Shown here: positions 1-6,059 of the stretch, piece by piece | Position numbering within the stretch: the first letter of the stretch is position 1 | Layout of the letters: each line of letters starts with the position of its first letter | Assembly: GCA_964363695.1 (NCBI GenBank) | Contig: CAYIJI010000009.1 | Span: forward strand, 1-24,356 | DNA length: 24,356 nucleotides | Source of the DNA: JAMCZZ01 sp964363695 | Lineage (GTDB): Bacteria > Patescibacteriota > UBA1384 > XYA2-FULL-43-10 > 1-14-0-10-43-13 | Direction of reading: 5' to 3' | Made by a program: the position numbers and the translations under genes | Notes under the pieces: model-generated | The model's database searches: none | Told to the model about the DNA's origin: nothing | Seen by the model: only the letters and a program-made list of their open reading frames with translations

Positions 1-54
1 CTTCGAGTCTGAGCGATGAGGCTCAGGCCTCAGAGTCGAATGACGGGAATGACA
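1..54. repeat. Dispersed palindromic element, partial copy
   Basis: These 54 bases are the exact reverse complement of 13356-13409, upstream of gap. The copy ends in GGGAATGAC and carries the inverted words TCGAGTCTGAG and CTCAGAGTCGA, so it can fold into a hairpin. It starts at the window edge, so the rest of the element lies outside. Exact identity over 54 bases suggests recent spread or gene conversion. Confidence 0.85.
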
Positions 55-85
55 GCAAACGCGTAAGTCCTATAATTAATAAATT

Positions 86-913
86 TTAAATTGAATCGCT
101 AAATAACTTAATTTTCTCCTCAACCACTCTTTGTATATTCTCCATACTAACTTTCAATATTTTTCTATAATCTTTAGTTCCCTCTTCGATATTAGACAGA
201 CCTTCAATAAAAGCTTTTCTAATTCCTGTATCAATATTTATTTTCGCGATCCCTAAGCCGATCGCCGATTTAATATCTTCATCGGAAAGCCCGGAAGCGC
301 CATGAAGAACAAGAGGTGTCTCTATTTTTCTTGATATTTCCTCGAGCAGTTTGAGATCAATTTTTTCGTCTTCGGGAGCGCCATGTTCGTTTCCAACCGA
401 AACGGCAACAGAATCAATACCTGTTAACTCAATAAATTTATTCACTTCTTCTGGAGAACTTAGATTTCCCCCTCCTACATTTTCACCGCCTTCTTCAGTC
501 CCGATAGCACCTATCTCTGCCTCAACTGATACATTTTTTGGTCTGTCATAATCAACCACCTTTCGAGTTAAGGCCACGTTTTCGGCGAAAGAAAGTTCTG
601 AGCCATCTATCATCACTGAACGATAACCAATATCAATGCATTCTTTAATAATCTCGAAATCCTTAGCATGATCAAGATGAAGTGCAGCCGATATTCCAGT
701 TTCCTCTATTTCAGTCTTAACAATTTCAAATATTTGCCTAAGCCCTGCATAACTAATCGCTCCCGGAGTAGTTTGAATAATAATTGGAGCATCGCATTTT
801 TTTGCAGCAGCGCAAATTGCTTTTGTCGCCTCAAGATTGTTTGTATTGAAAGCGCCAATGGCATAACCGTCATTTCGAGCTTTCTTCAATTCTTCTGATA
901 TGTTAATAAACAT
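86..913 (-). CDS. fba: Class II fructose-bisphosphate aldolase
   Basis: This is a zinc-dependent class II aldolase that would cleave or form fructose 1,6-bisphosphate (DHAP plus glyceraldehyde 3-phosphate) in cytoplasmic glycolysis or gluconeogenesis. Visible family signatures are HLDHAKD (catalytic Asp81 and zinc ligand His82), EAEIG near 131-135, GNEHG (His177), LVLHGASG (His204) and KINIDT (Asn226, substrate binding). The length, 275 residues, is usual for the short GatY/KbaY/FbaA branch. The ATG at 911-913 follows a clear AAAAGGAG ribosome binding site. Downstream, toward position 1, lies a palindromic repeat; upstream lies the GIY-YIG element. The other triose-phosphate genes (pgk, gap, tpiA) in the window support the glycolytic role. 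Substrate specificity (fructose- versus tagatose-bisphosphate) cannot be settled from motifs alone. Confidence 0.93.
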   Translation of the reverse strand: MFINISEELKKARNDGYAIGAFNTNNLEATKAICAAAKKCDAPIIIQTTPGAISYAGLRQIFEIVKTEIEETGISAALHLDHAKDFEIIKECIDIGYRSVMIDGSELSFAENVALTRKVVDYDRPKNVSVEAEIGAIGTEEGGENVGGGNLSSPEEVNKFIELTGIDSVAVSVGNEHGAPEDEKIDLKLLEEISRKIETPLVLHGASGLSDEDIKSAIGLGIAKINIDTGIRKAFIEGLSNIEEGTKDYRKILKVSMENIQRVVEEKIKLFSDSI

Positions 914-941
914 AAAACTCCTTTTAATTATTGTTCGAGGC

Positions 942-1205
942 CTAAAGCCGAGAACTATTTTCCCACAAAGCTTCTTTCTTCTTTCGACTAAAATCTTTTA
1001 ATTGATGTTCTCTTTCTCGCGCTGCAAAAATATCATCGAATTCTTCAGAATACTTTAACTCTTTAAAACCATGTCTGCTTGTAAATTTCGACCCCATACC
1101 AGACTTATGTTGCTCTAATCGCTTTTCAAGATTATAAGTGATCCCCGTGTAATACAATCCATCGATGCACTCAATTATATAAACATACCACTTCCATTTA
1201 TTCAT
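942..1205 (-). CDS. Small GIY-YIG nuclease superfamily protein
   Basis: This is a single-domain GIY-YIG protein of 87 residues, similar to the YhbQ/COG2827-type family. The nuclease core is visible: YVYII (7-11), YYTGIT (18-23, with Thr where the classic motif has Ile), Arg29 on the following helix, and the REHQLK segment with the probable metal-binding Glu66. The FTSRHGFKEL segment (41-50) is typical of these small proteins. There is no extra DNA-binding domain. The C-terminal ENSSRL and the stop codon come from a palindromic repeat arm, so the native C-terminus was probably replaced. No strong Shine-Dalgarno sequence is seen before the ATG at 1203-1205. The role is unknown: a DNA repair or structure-specific nuclease, or the agent of repeat mobility. 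Confidence 0.8.
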   Translation of the reverse strand: MNKWKWYVYIIECIDGLYYTGITYNLEKRLEQHKSGMGSKFTSRHGFKELKYSEEFDDIFAAREREHQLKDFSRKKKEALWENSSRL

Positions 1206-1225
1206 TGATTTACATTTTTAATTTT

Positions 1226-1293
1226 ATTGTTCGAAGGAGCCTTGCTGAGAACTAATGACGTGTGATAGTTCTCACTTCAACGTTTCGAACAAT
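1226..1293. repeat. Complete 68 bp palindromic element
   Basis: The arms ATTGTTCGAA...TGAGAACTA (1226-1254) and TAGTTCTCA...TTCGAACAAT (1266-1293) pair over 10 outer and 9 inner bases. Related copies are the half-element at 930-957 and a diverged copy inside hydB at 2894-2955. Confidence 0.75.
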
Positions 1294-1357
1294 AGTTTGT
1301 TAAGATTTTTAAACTTTTTAAATTTATATTTTTAAATTGATTTTAAATTTATAAATT

Positions 1358-2491
1358 CTAAATTTGGCTTTTATCTAAAGCTTCGATCCCGGGTAATTTC
1401 TCGCCAGCCAAGAATTCTAGCGCGGCTCCTCCGCCAGTTGAAACAAAAGAAAAACTTTTCTGCATGTTATTTTGATCAAGAAAGCCAACCGTATCTCCTC
1501 CGGCAGCTACTTTTACGCCGAAGGTATTTTGTTCAATTGCTTCCGCAATTGCTTTTGTTCCTTCTTGAAACCTTTCGTCTTCAGTGTAACCCAAATTACC
1601 ATTCCAGAAAATTGAACCTGCATTTATTATCTCGCTTCGGAAGCGTGCTATTGTGCTGTGTCCGATATCCATTATTTTAGAGTCATTTCCCTCACCGTCT
1701 TTAACCGTATCGACCGGCAAAATAATTTTATCTTGAAGTTCAAGAAGCATTTTTTTACAATCTTCCACCATATCCTTCTCAACCAAAGAATTTCCAACCT
1801 CTTCGCCTTTTGCCAAAAGAAAAGTATTTGCGACCGCGCCCCCAATCAATATTCTGTCCGCTTTTTTGGCTAAAGTTTTAATAAGCCCTGCTTTGTCCTT
1901 AACTTTCGCCCCTCCTATTATCATTACAAAAGGAGGCTGCGGATTTTTTAAAAGAAGACTTAGCGAGGTAATTTCTGATTCCAAGAGAAGGCCTGAATAA
2001 CTCGGCAAATAACTGGTGATGGCGTCAACAGAAGCATTAGCCCGATGAGAAACTGCAAAAGCATCATTTACATAAATTTCAGCATAGCTGGCCAGTTTTT
2101 TTGCGAACATATGATTGTTCGCTTCTTCTTCTGCGTGAAATCTTAAATTACCCAAAACAATAATGTCCTTTGCTTGCATACTTTCGATTTTTTCCAAAAG
2201 AATTTTGTCGTTAATTACATGATCGGTTACCGTGACTTCTTGAACAAGAAGTTTTGCCAATTCGCGCGCCATGGGCACAGTTGAAAATTCAGTATTTACT
2301 TTCCCTTCCGGTCTTCCGACATGAGTGCCAATAATTATTTTGGCATCGTTGTCTAATAAATATTGAATGGTGGAAATGGAAGCTTTTATTCTATTGTCGT
2401 CGATAATTTCTCCATTTTTCATGGGTACATTAAAATCAACTCTTAGAAAAACCCTCTTGTTTCTAACTTCAACATCTCGAATACTTTTCAT
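1358..2491 (-). CDS. pgk: Phosphoglycerate kinase
   Basis: Catalyses 1,3-bisphosphoglycerate + ADP to 3-phosphoglycerate + ATP in cytoplasmic glycolysis. The N-terminal substrate-binding motif RVFLRVDFNVP, HVGRPEG, the basic NLRFHAEEE segment, GGAKVKDKAGLI (hinge and nucleotide region) and the C-terminal GGGDTVGFLD and STGGGAALEFLAG motifs are all present in order. A longer frame opens at 2605, but I chose the ATG at 2489-2491: it has a strong TGGAGGG site just upstream and the protein then starts at the conserved SIRDVEVRNKRV region, giving 377 residues, near the family norm. The upstream 38 codons fall in repeat-like leader DNA. The gene is transcribed away from hydB, sharing a 179 bp divergent intergenic region. 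Confidence 0.95.
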   Translation of the reverse strand: MKSIRDVEVRNKRVFLRVDFNVPMKNGEIIDDNRIKASISTIQYLLDNDAKIIIGTHVGRPEGKVNTEFSTVPMARELAKLLVQEVTVTDHVINDKILLEKIESMQAKDIIVLGNLRFHAEEEANNHMFAKKLASYAEIYVNDAFAVSHRANASVDAITSYLPSYSGLLLESEITSLSLLLKNPQPPFVMIIGGAKVKDKAGLIKTLAKKADRILIGGAVANTFLLAKGEEVGNSLVEKDMVEDCKKMLLELQDKIILPVDTVKDGEGNDSKIMDIGHSTIARFRSEIINAGSIFWNGNLGYTEDERFQEGTKAIAEAIEQNTFGVKVAAGGDTVGFLDQNNMQKSFSFVSTGGGAALEFLAGEKLPGIEALDKSQI

Positions 2492-2524
2492 CACCCTCCA
2501 GATTTCGTTATTTGTTAATCTGTT

Positions 2525-2559
2525 ATTCGTGATTCGTATACTAATTAACGAATTAACGA
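2525..2559. repeat. Inverted repeat in the pgk leader
   Basis: ATTCGTGATTCGT (2525-2537) faces ACGAATTAACGA (2548-2559), a potential hairpin in the untranslated leader of pgk. Flanking DNA (2508-2583) is rich in GTTAAT/TCGTT words and appears repeat-derived. Whether it regulates pgk is unknown. Confidence 0.4.
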
Positions 2560-2588
2560 GTCGACTAGTCAACGAACCTACTAACATA

Positions 2589-2618
2589 ATCTTATCACGA
2601 TGCAATTCCTTTATTCAA
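2589..2618 (-). promoter_or_regulatory. Candidate sigma70-type promoter for pgk
   Basis: Read on the minus strand, TTGAAT (2613-2618) and TAAGAT (2589-2594) are 18 bases apart, and TGA precedes the -10 box (extended -10). This leaves a leader of about 90 bases before the pgk start. Call by eye only. Confidence 0.4.
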
Positions 2619-2623
2619 TAAAT

Positions 2624-2650
2624 TTGCCCGAAAAGAGATTAAACTATAAA
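2624..2650 (+). promoter_or_regulatory. Weak candidate promoter for the hyd operon
   Basis: TTGCCC (2624-2629) and TATAAA (2645-2650) are 15 bases apart, immediately before the hydB ribosome binding site. The spacing is short and the start would give a leader of only about 15 bases, so this is tentative. Confidence 0.3.
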
Positions 2651-2670
2651 ATGAATATAGAGGAGGGCAG

Positions 2671-3690
2671 TTGGAAGCATTAGTGAACATCCACCAGTTA
2701 AATCAGATAATCGAATATATTAAAAAGACTCATGCATCGTACGGCACACAGTCGAAAAATGGCAAGCCTGTTTTTGATGTGTTGGAAAATTCATCCGATC
2801 TTAGGCTTGGACATAAAAAGCCGATCATTCCGTTCCGTAAAATTTTGTTTCAGAACTTATTGGAACCAAATAATGATGATCCAGAACTGAATGATTATTC
2901 TTCGAGCTTGTCGAGAAGTTCAGATAGTTCTCAATCGCTTCGCGCCTCAAATAATAATAAGATAGCTCTTATCGGACTAAACAACTGCGACGTTTGGTCC
3001 CTGCACTATCTGCTTGAAGAATTTGGCAACACTTCCACTTTGCCCAAAAGAGAAGATATTCTTATTATTGGAAGTGAATGTTTCCCAAATGAAAGTTGTT
3101 TTTGCGACCTTATGGGAACAAACAAAATTGCTCCTTTCGACCTTCATCTTCAAGAACATAGGGATGGCTACGCCATTTTTGCAGACAGCCCAGTTGGGAA
3201 GAAAATTTTAGAAAAAAACGGCATCAAACAAGCATCTAAAAAATTAGAAATCAATAAAATAAAACCTGATGGTACGCTGATCCCGCAAAAAAAACTTTCC
3301 GAAACGATCGATGACAAGGAAAAATTTAGAGATTATTGGCAAAAAATTTCAGACAACTGTTTTGGCTGCGGCGCCTGTTCTATGGTTTGTCCATTATGTT
3401 TTTGCACAAGGCAGGATTTTAAAAATGAATTAACCGGCGAAAGCAAACAATGCTTAAACTGGGATTCCTGCTTTGCGAAGCGCTTCTCGGAAATTCAAAA
3501 CCATTACGACTTTAGGCCAAAAAACGTCGACCGGCTCTATAATTGGTACCATCACAAATTTACGAGGTCGTATTTTCAAAGCGAACGCTTCCTTTGCACA
3601 GGATGCGGAAGATGCATCGAGGCCTGCCCGGCAAATCTCAACATGAAAAATATTATTCAAAGTTTAATTAAAAAAGACGAAGAAAACTAA
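2671..3690 (+). CDS. hydB: [NiFe] sulfhydrogenase beta subunit, 4Fe-4S protein
   Basis: HydB/AsrA-type iron-sulfur subunit that carries electrons between the hydrogenase module and the flavin subunit HydG. Two C-terminal cluster motifs are visible: CFGCGACSMVCPLCFC at residues 230-245 and CTGCGRCIEACP at 309-320; further cysteines (C137, C143, C145, C261, C267) may matter. IALIGLNNCDVWSLHYLLEEF (98-118) matches the conserved central region of the family. The TTG start is supported by an AGGAGGG site four bases upstream, and no in-frame ATG gives a better start. It is first in the hydB-hydG-hydD-hydA order, as in archaeal sulfhydrogenases. Residues about 75-96 (Ser/Asn-rich) are encoded by a diverged palindromic repeat inserted in frame just before the conserved region. 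Confidence 0.88.
   Translation: MEALVNIHQLNQIIEYIKKTHASYGTQSKNGKPVFDVLENSSDLRLGHKKPIIPFRKILFQNLLEPNNDDPELNDYSSSLSRSSDSSQSLRASNNNKIALIGLNNCDVWSLHYLLEEFGNTSTLPKREDILIIGSECFPNESCFCDLMGTNKIAPFDLHLQEHRDGYAIFADSPVGKKILEKNGIKQASKKLEINKIKPDGTLIPQKKLSETIDDKEKFRDYWQKISDNCFGCGACSMVCPLCFCTRQDFKNELTGESKQCLNWDSCFAKRFSEIQNHYDFRPKNVDRLYNWYHHKFTRSYFQSERFLCTGCGRCIEACPANLNMKNIIQSLIKKDEEN
2894..2955. repeat. Diverged palindromic element inserted in frame in hydB
   Basis: This 62 bp stretch begins ATTATTCTTCGAGC and ends CTCAAATAAT, with a central GAGAAGTTCAGATAGTTCTC inverted pair. It follows the layout of the element at 1226-1293 (outer ATTGTTCGA.G, inner GAGAACTA/TAGTTCTC). It encodes a Ser/Asn-rich linker in HydB. 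Confidence 0.5.
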
Positions 3691-3692
3691 TA

Positions 3693-3793
3693 GTCATTCT
3701 GAACCCGATTTTAGCGGTGAAGAATCCAGTGAAACGGCCTAATTTAACGCTTCGCTAGATCCTTCGCTTCAAGCCCCAATCGCTCAGGATGAC
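3693..3793. repeat. Complete 101 bp palindromic element, GTCATTCTGA family
   Basis: The ends GTCATTCTGA and TCAGGATGAC are inverted (9 of 10 match), as are GAAGAATCCAG and CTAGATCCTTC nearer the centre. It fills nearly all of the hydB-hydG gap. The same arms occur split around a GIY-YIG ORF at 5659-6019. Confidence 0.8.
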
Positions 3794-3805
3794 ATCGAAA
3801 GAAAA

Positions 3806-4612
3806 ATGAAAGACAATAAAGGCTTCGCCTACAAAGAATATGAAATAATAGCCAAAGAGGAGCTTGCGCCTGATACTTTTTTATTTTCAATGAAAGGAAC
3901 TTTGGAATTCAATCCGGGGCAATTTATTCAAGCAGCTTTAGACCATTGCGGCGAAGCAACCTTCGCCATCTGCTCTGATCCGGAACAAAAAAAATCTTTT
4001 GACATTTGCATCAGAGCCGCCGGAAGTACAACAACAAGGATGATTGAGCTGACTCCGGGCGATTTTCTAAAAATCCGCGGCCCATATGGAAATGGCTGGC
4101 CAATCTCCAAGCTTATCGGTAAAAACGTAGTTTTAGTCGCAGGCGGTATGGGTATAGTGCCCTTAAAACCTCTTCTCTATAACCTTTTGCGCTACCGGTC
4201 TCTGTTTAAAAAAATATCTTTGGTCGCCGGTTTTAGAACAGACCACCATGTTATATTCAACGAAGAATTAAAAGAGCTTAAAAACAAATTCAACACACTG
4301 AAAGTAATGGTGGAACATGCAAGCCGGGACTTTTGGGGCAGTCATGGAATGATTACCGAAGCACTGAAAGCAATGACATTGGATAGCAAAAAAACTATTG
4401 TTTTGATGTGCGGACCGGAAGTTATGGTTCCATTCTGCAATAAAATATTATTTGAAAAAAATATCCCGGAAGAAAATATTTACATTTCTTTCGAGCGCAG
4501 AATGGAGTGCGGAATCGGTGTCTGCCAGCACTGCAACATCGGCAAATATCTTGTTTGCGAGAACGGGCCGGTTTTCAGGTTTGATAAAATTAAGAATGAG
4601 ATTGGAAAGTAA
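3806..4612 (+). CDS. hydG: [NiFe] sulfhydrogenase gamma subunit, FAD/NAD(P)-binding
   Basis: Ferredoxin-NADP reductase-like subunit that exchanges electrons between NAD(P)H and the hydrogenase. In order: N-terminal FAD-binding beta-barrel (about 8-100, including NPGQF and the RGPYGNGWP segment at 91-99), the NAD(P)-binding Rossmann domain starting at VAGGMGIVPLKPL (111-123) with MCGPEVM (201-207), and a C-terminal 2Fe-2S site with C235, C240, C243 and C251 in CGIGVCQHC...C. The length, 268 residues, is slightly short of archaeal HydG. The ATG at 3806 lies 12 bases after the palindromic element and has a GAAAG-type weak ribosome binding site. Operon position after hydB and before hydD supports the call. 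NAD versus NADP preference cannot be read by eye. Confidence 0.9.
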   Translation: MKDNKGFAYKEYEIIAKEELAPDTFLFSMKGTLEFNPGQFIQAALDHCGEATFAICSDPEQKKSFDICIRAAGSTTTRMIELTPGDFLKIRGPYGNGWPISKLIGKNVVLVAGGMGIVPLKPLLYNLLRYRSLFKKISLVAGFRTDHHVIFNEELKELKNKFNTLKVMVEHASRDFWGSHGMITEALKAMTLDSKKTIVLMCGPEVMVPFCNKILFEKNIPEENIYISFERRMECGIGVCQHCNIGKYLVCENGPVFRFDKIKNEIGK

Positions 4613-4716
4613 ATTATTATTTATTAATTCTTAATTTTTATTCAATTTTTAATGCTTTAATTTTTAAAATTAGAAATTAGAATTTGATTAAAAACTAGAA
4701 ATTAAAAATTAGAAAT
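4613..4716. repeat. AT-rich imperfect inverted repeat between hydG and hydD
   Basis: The left half (TTAATTCTTAATTTTTATTC) and the right half (AATTAAAAATTAGAAATTA) are roughly complementary around 4665, with internal direct words such as TTAGAAATTA and CTAGAAATTA. It could form a long weak hairpin in the operon mRNA. No gene is seen. Confidence 0.5.
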
Positions 4717-4717
4717 T

Positions 4718-5458
4718 ATGAATGCTTTCCCAAAAAAATCTTTAGCAATTTTTTCCTTAACCTGTTGTGAAGGCTGCCAATTTGAGCTCATAAGTTTTTA
4801 TGAGCATTTTAATCAACTATTAAGTTTTTACGATTTGAAGAATTTCCGGCTGGGCCAAGAAGACAAGTTCCCAGGTCCGTTTGACGTTGCCTTGATTGAA
4901 GGAAGCCCTGAATCGGAAGAAGAATTTCTTCTCTTAAGAAAGATCCGCAAAGAATCAAAAGTTGTAATTGCTATGGGAGCTTGCGCTCATATGGGCGGAA
5001 TACAATCAGAAAGAAACCTAATGCCCTATGAAATATGCCATAAAAAAAATAAGGTCAAAACGGTGCCAACGGTCATCCGGACCGATTACATTGTGCCCGG
5101 CTGCCCGGTTAGCCATTCAGAATTGATCAAGTGCTTAATGGACATTTATTGGGATAAAAAGTTTGTTTTGCCCGACGTAGCAGTCTGCTCCGAATGCCGT
5201 TTTAATGAAAATCAATGCCTGATAAAAAATGATAAGCCATGCCTTGGGCCGGTAACTCGAGCAGGCTGTAATAGTATTTGTATAAATAAAGGCGAGGCTT
5301 GTCTTGGTTGCCGAGGACCGGTAGATCAAGCGAACTTCAAGAAATTAAAGCAAATTCTTGGTACAATGTTAGAAGCAGAAGAGATTGAAAACTGGCTAAC
5401 TATATATGGGGATTACGAATCAATGCACAAAAAGGAACAACATGAAAAAGGCAAATAA
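4718..5458 (+). CDS. hydD: [NiFe] hydrogenase small (delta) subunit
   Basis: Iron-sulfur small subunit that partners HydA and relays electrons from the Ni-Fe site. Proximal cluster ligands are visible in CCEGC (C17 and C20), MGACAHMGG (C89) and VPGCPVS (C129). The C-terminal half has a second cysteine set, C157, C160, C167, C175, C184, C188, C195 and C198, enough for two more clusters. There is no Tat signal peptide, so the enzyme is cytoplasmic, as expected for group 3. Length (246) is normal for sulfhydrogenase delta subunits. The 3' end overlaps the next small gene by 17 bases, which suggests translational coupling. The ATG at 4718 lacks a strong Shine-Dalgarno sequence because AT-rich repeat DNA abuts it. 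Confidence 0.92.
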   Translation: MNAFPKKSLAIFSLTCCEGCQFELISFYEHFNQLLSFYDLKNFRLGQEDKFPGPFDVALIEGSPESEEEFLLLRKIRKESKVVIAMGACAHMGGIQSERNLMPYEICHKKNKVKTVPTVIRTDYIVPGCPVSHSELIKCLMDIYWDKKFVLPDVAVCSECRFNENQCLIKNDKPCLGPVTRAGCNSICINKGEACLGCRGPVDQANFKKLKQILGTMLEAEEIENWLTIYGDYESMHKKEQHEKGK

Positions 5459-5636
5459 AGAGCTAATATCTTATCTTTGTTATTATTTTATTGCGCCCTT
5501 AATCTTGATAGTAATATTCGGATCCATAGGATTAAGTACAGAAAGCACTTTAAAATCAGCCAGCATTGTTTTTTGGTACGCAATTCCCGCAATAGCGATA
5601 TTATTATTGGTAATTATGAGGATAAGAATTAAATAA
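5442..5636 (+). CDS. Small two-helix membrane protein in the hyd operon
   Basis: This 64-residue protein starts at the ATG at 5442, preceded by AAAGGA, and overlaps the last 17 bases of hydD in another frame. A longer frame opens at 5406 but lacks a site and lies wholly inside hydD. Two hydrophobic segments are visible, roughly residues 10-28 (CYYFIAPLILIVIFGSIG) and 41-58 (VFWYAIPAIAILLLVIM), flanked by Lys at both ends. I do not recognise the family. Group 3b hydrogenases are soluble, so a membrane protein coupled to hydD might tether the complex or be unrelated; this is inference. Confidence 0.6.
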   Translation: MKKANKELISYLCYYFIAPLILIVIFGSIGLSTESTLKSASIVFWYAIPAIAILLLVIMRIRIK

Positions 5637-5658
5637 CCAGATTTTAATATATTAATTG

Positions 5659-6019
5659 GTCATTCTGAGGCCGACATTAGGCTGAAGAATCTAGCTTAGC
5701 GTAAAAATGTTCACTTATATCATCACTAATCATATCAACTCGGTATTTTACATAGGAGCAACAAACGACTTAGAAAGACGAATAGGTGAACATAGAATTG
5801 GAACTTTTAATAATTCGTTTTCTAAGAGGTATAGGTTATATAAGCTCGTTTGGTTCCAAGAATTTAATGATCCGATTGAAGCGATAAGTGCCGAAAAGAA
5901 GATTAAGGGATGGAAAAGATGCAAAAAAATTGAAATGATAAAAGAGAATAATCCCGAATTAAAAGATATATTAATTTGAGCGCTTCGCTAGATCCTTCGC
6001 AAGCTCCACTCAGGATGAC
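5659..6019. mobile_element. GIY-YIG ORF nested in a palindromic element (composite B)
   Basis: The left arm 5659-5701 (GTCATTCTGAGG...CTAGCTTAGCG) and the right arm 5980-6019 (GCGCTTCGCTAG...CAGGATGAC) are the two halves of the palindrome seen intact at 3693-3793. Between them is essentially only the GIY-YIG coding sequence (5707-5979), whose stop codon touches the right arm. GCG flanks both sides of the insert and might be a short target duplication. The structure is seen; mobility is inferred. Confidence 0.6.
5707..5979 (+). CDS. Small GIY-YIG nuclease superfamily protein
   Basis: This 90-residue GIY-YIG protein is only distantly similar to the one at 942-1205. Core motifs: YII (4-6), FYIGAT (14-19, a proper YIG), Arg24/Arg25 in the helix that usually carries the catalytic Arg, and AEKKIKGWK with the probable metal-binding Glu63. 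The C-terminal NNPELKDILI matches the NPEWKDL-type ending common in COG2827 proteins, so the protein appears complete. The ATG at 5707 is preceded by GCGTAAAA, with no clear ribosome binding site; it may depend on read-through translation in the hyd operon mRNA. It splits the hyd operon between the small membrane gene and hydA and probably has no hydrogenase role. Confidence 0.82.
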   Translation: MFTYIITNHINSVFYIGATNDLERRIGEHRIGTFNNSFSKRYRLYKLVWFQEFNDPIEAISAEKKIKGWKRCKKIEMIKENNPELKDILI

Positions 6020-6059
6020 CATAAAGAGATAGTTTGATTATTAGAAATAGATTAACATC

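Larger units (their letters stand above)
930..1293. mobile_element. Candidate GIY-YIG/palindrome composite element A
   Basis: A GIY-YIG ORF lies between repeated half-palindromes. A single arm at 930-957 begins ATTGTTCGA and ends GAGAACTA. On the other side, 1226-1254 is a second arm in the same orientation with the same ends, and 1266-1293 is its inverted partner (TAGTTCTCA to TCGAACAAT), giving a complete 68 bp palindrome. The ORF's last residues and stop codon are encoded by the 930-957 arm. This arrangement fits insertion of the gene together with one arm, or arm duplication during insertion. Mobility is inferred. Confidence 0.5.

Noticed and set aside
942..1205. Group I intron or intein homing endonuclease
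   Set aside because: No split host gene, intron core or intein motifs surround either GIY-YIG ORF; the flanks are palindromic repeats.
2492..2605. A 38-residue N-terminal extension of phosphoglycerate kinase
   Set aside because: A strong TGGAGGG site precedes the ATG at 2491 and the extension has repeat-like, non-conserved sequence.
5977..5979. UGA recoded as Gly or Trp, as in some CPR lineages
   Set aside because: UGA ends several ORFs at the expected family lengths, such as the GIY-YIG protein here, and tryptophans in the genes are encoded by TGG.
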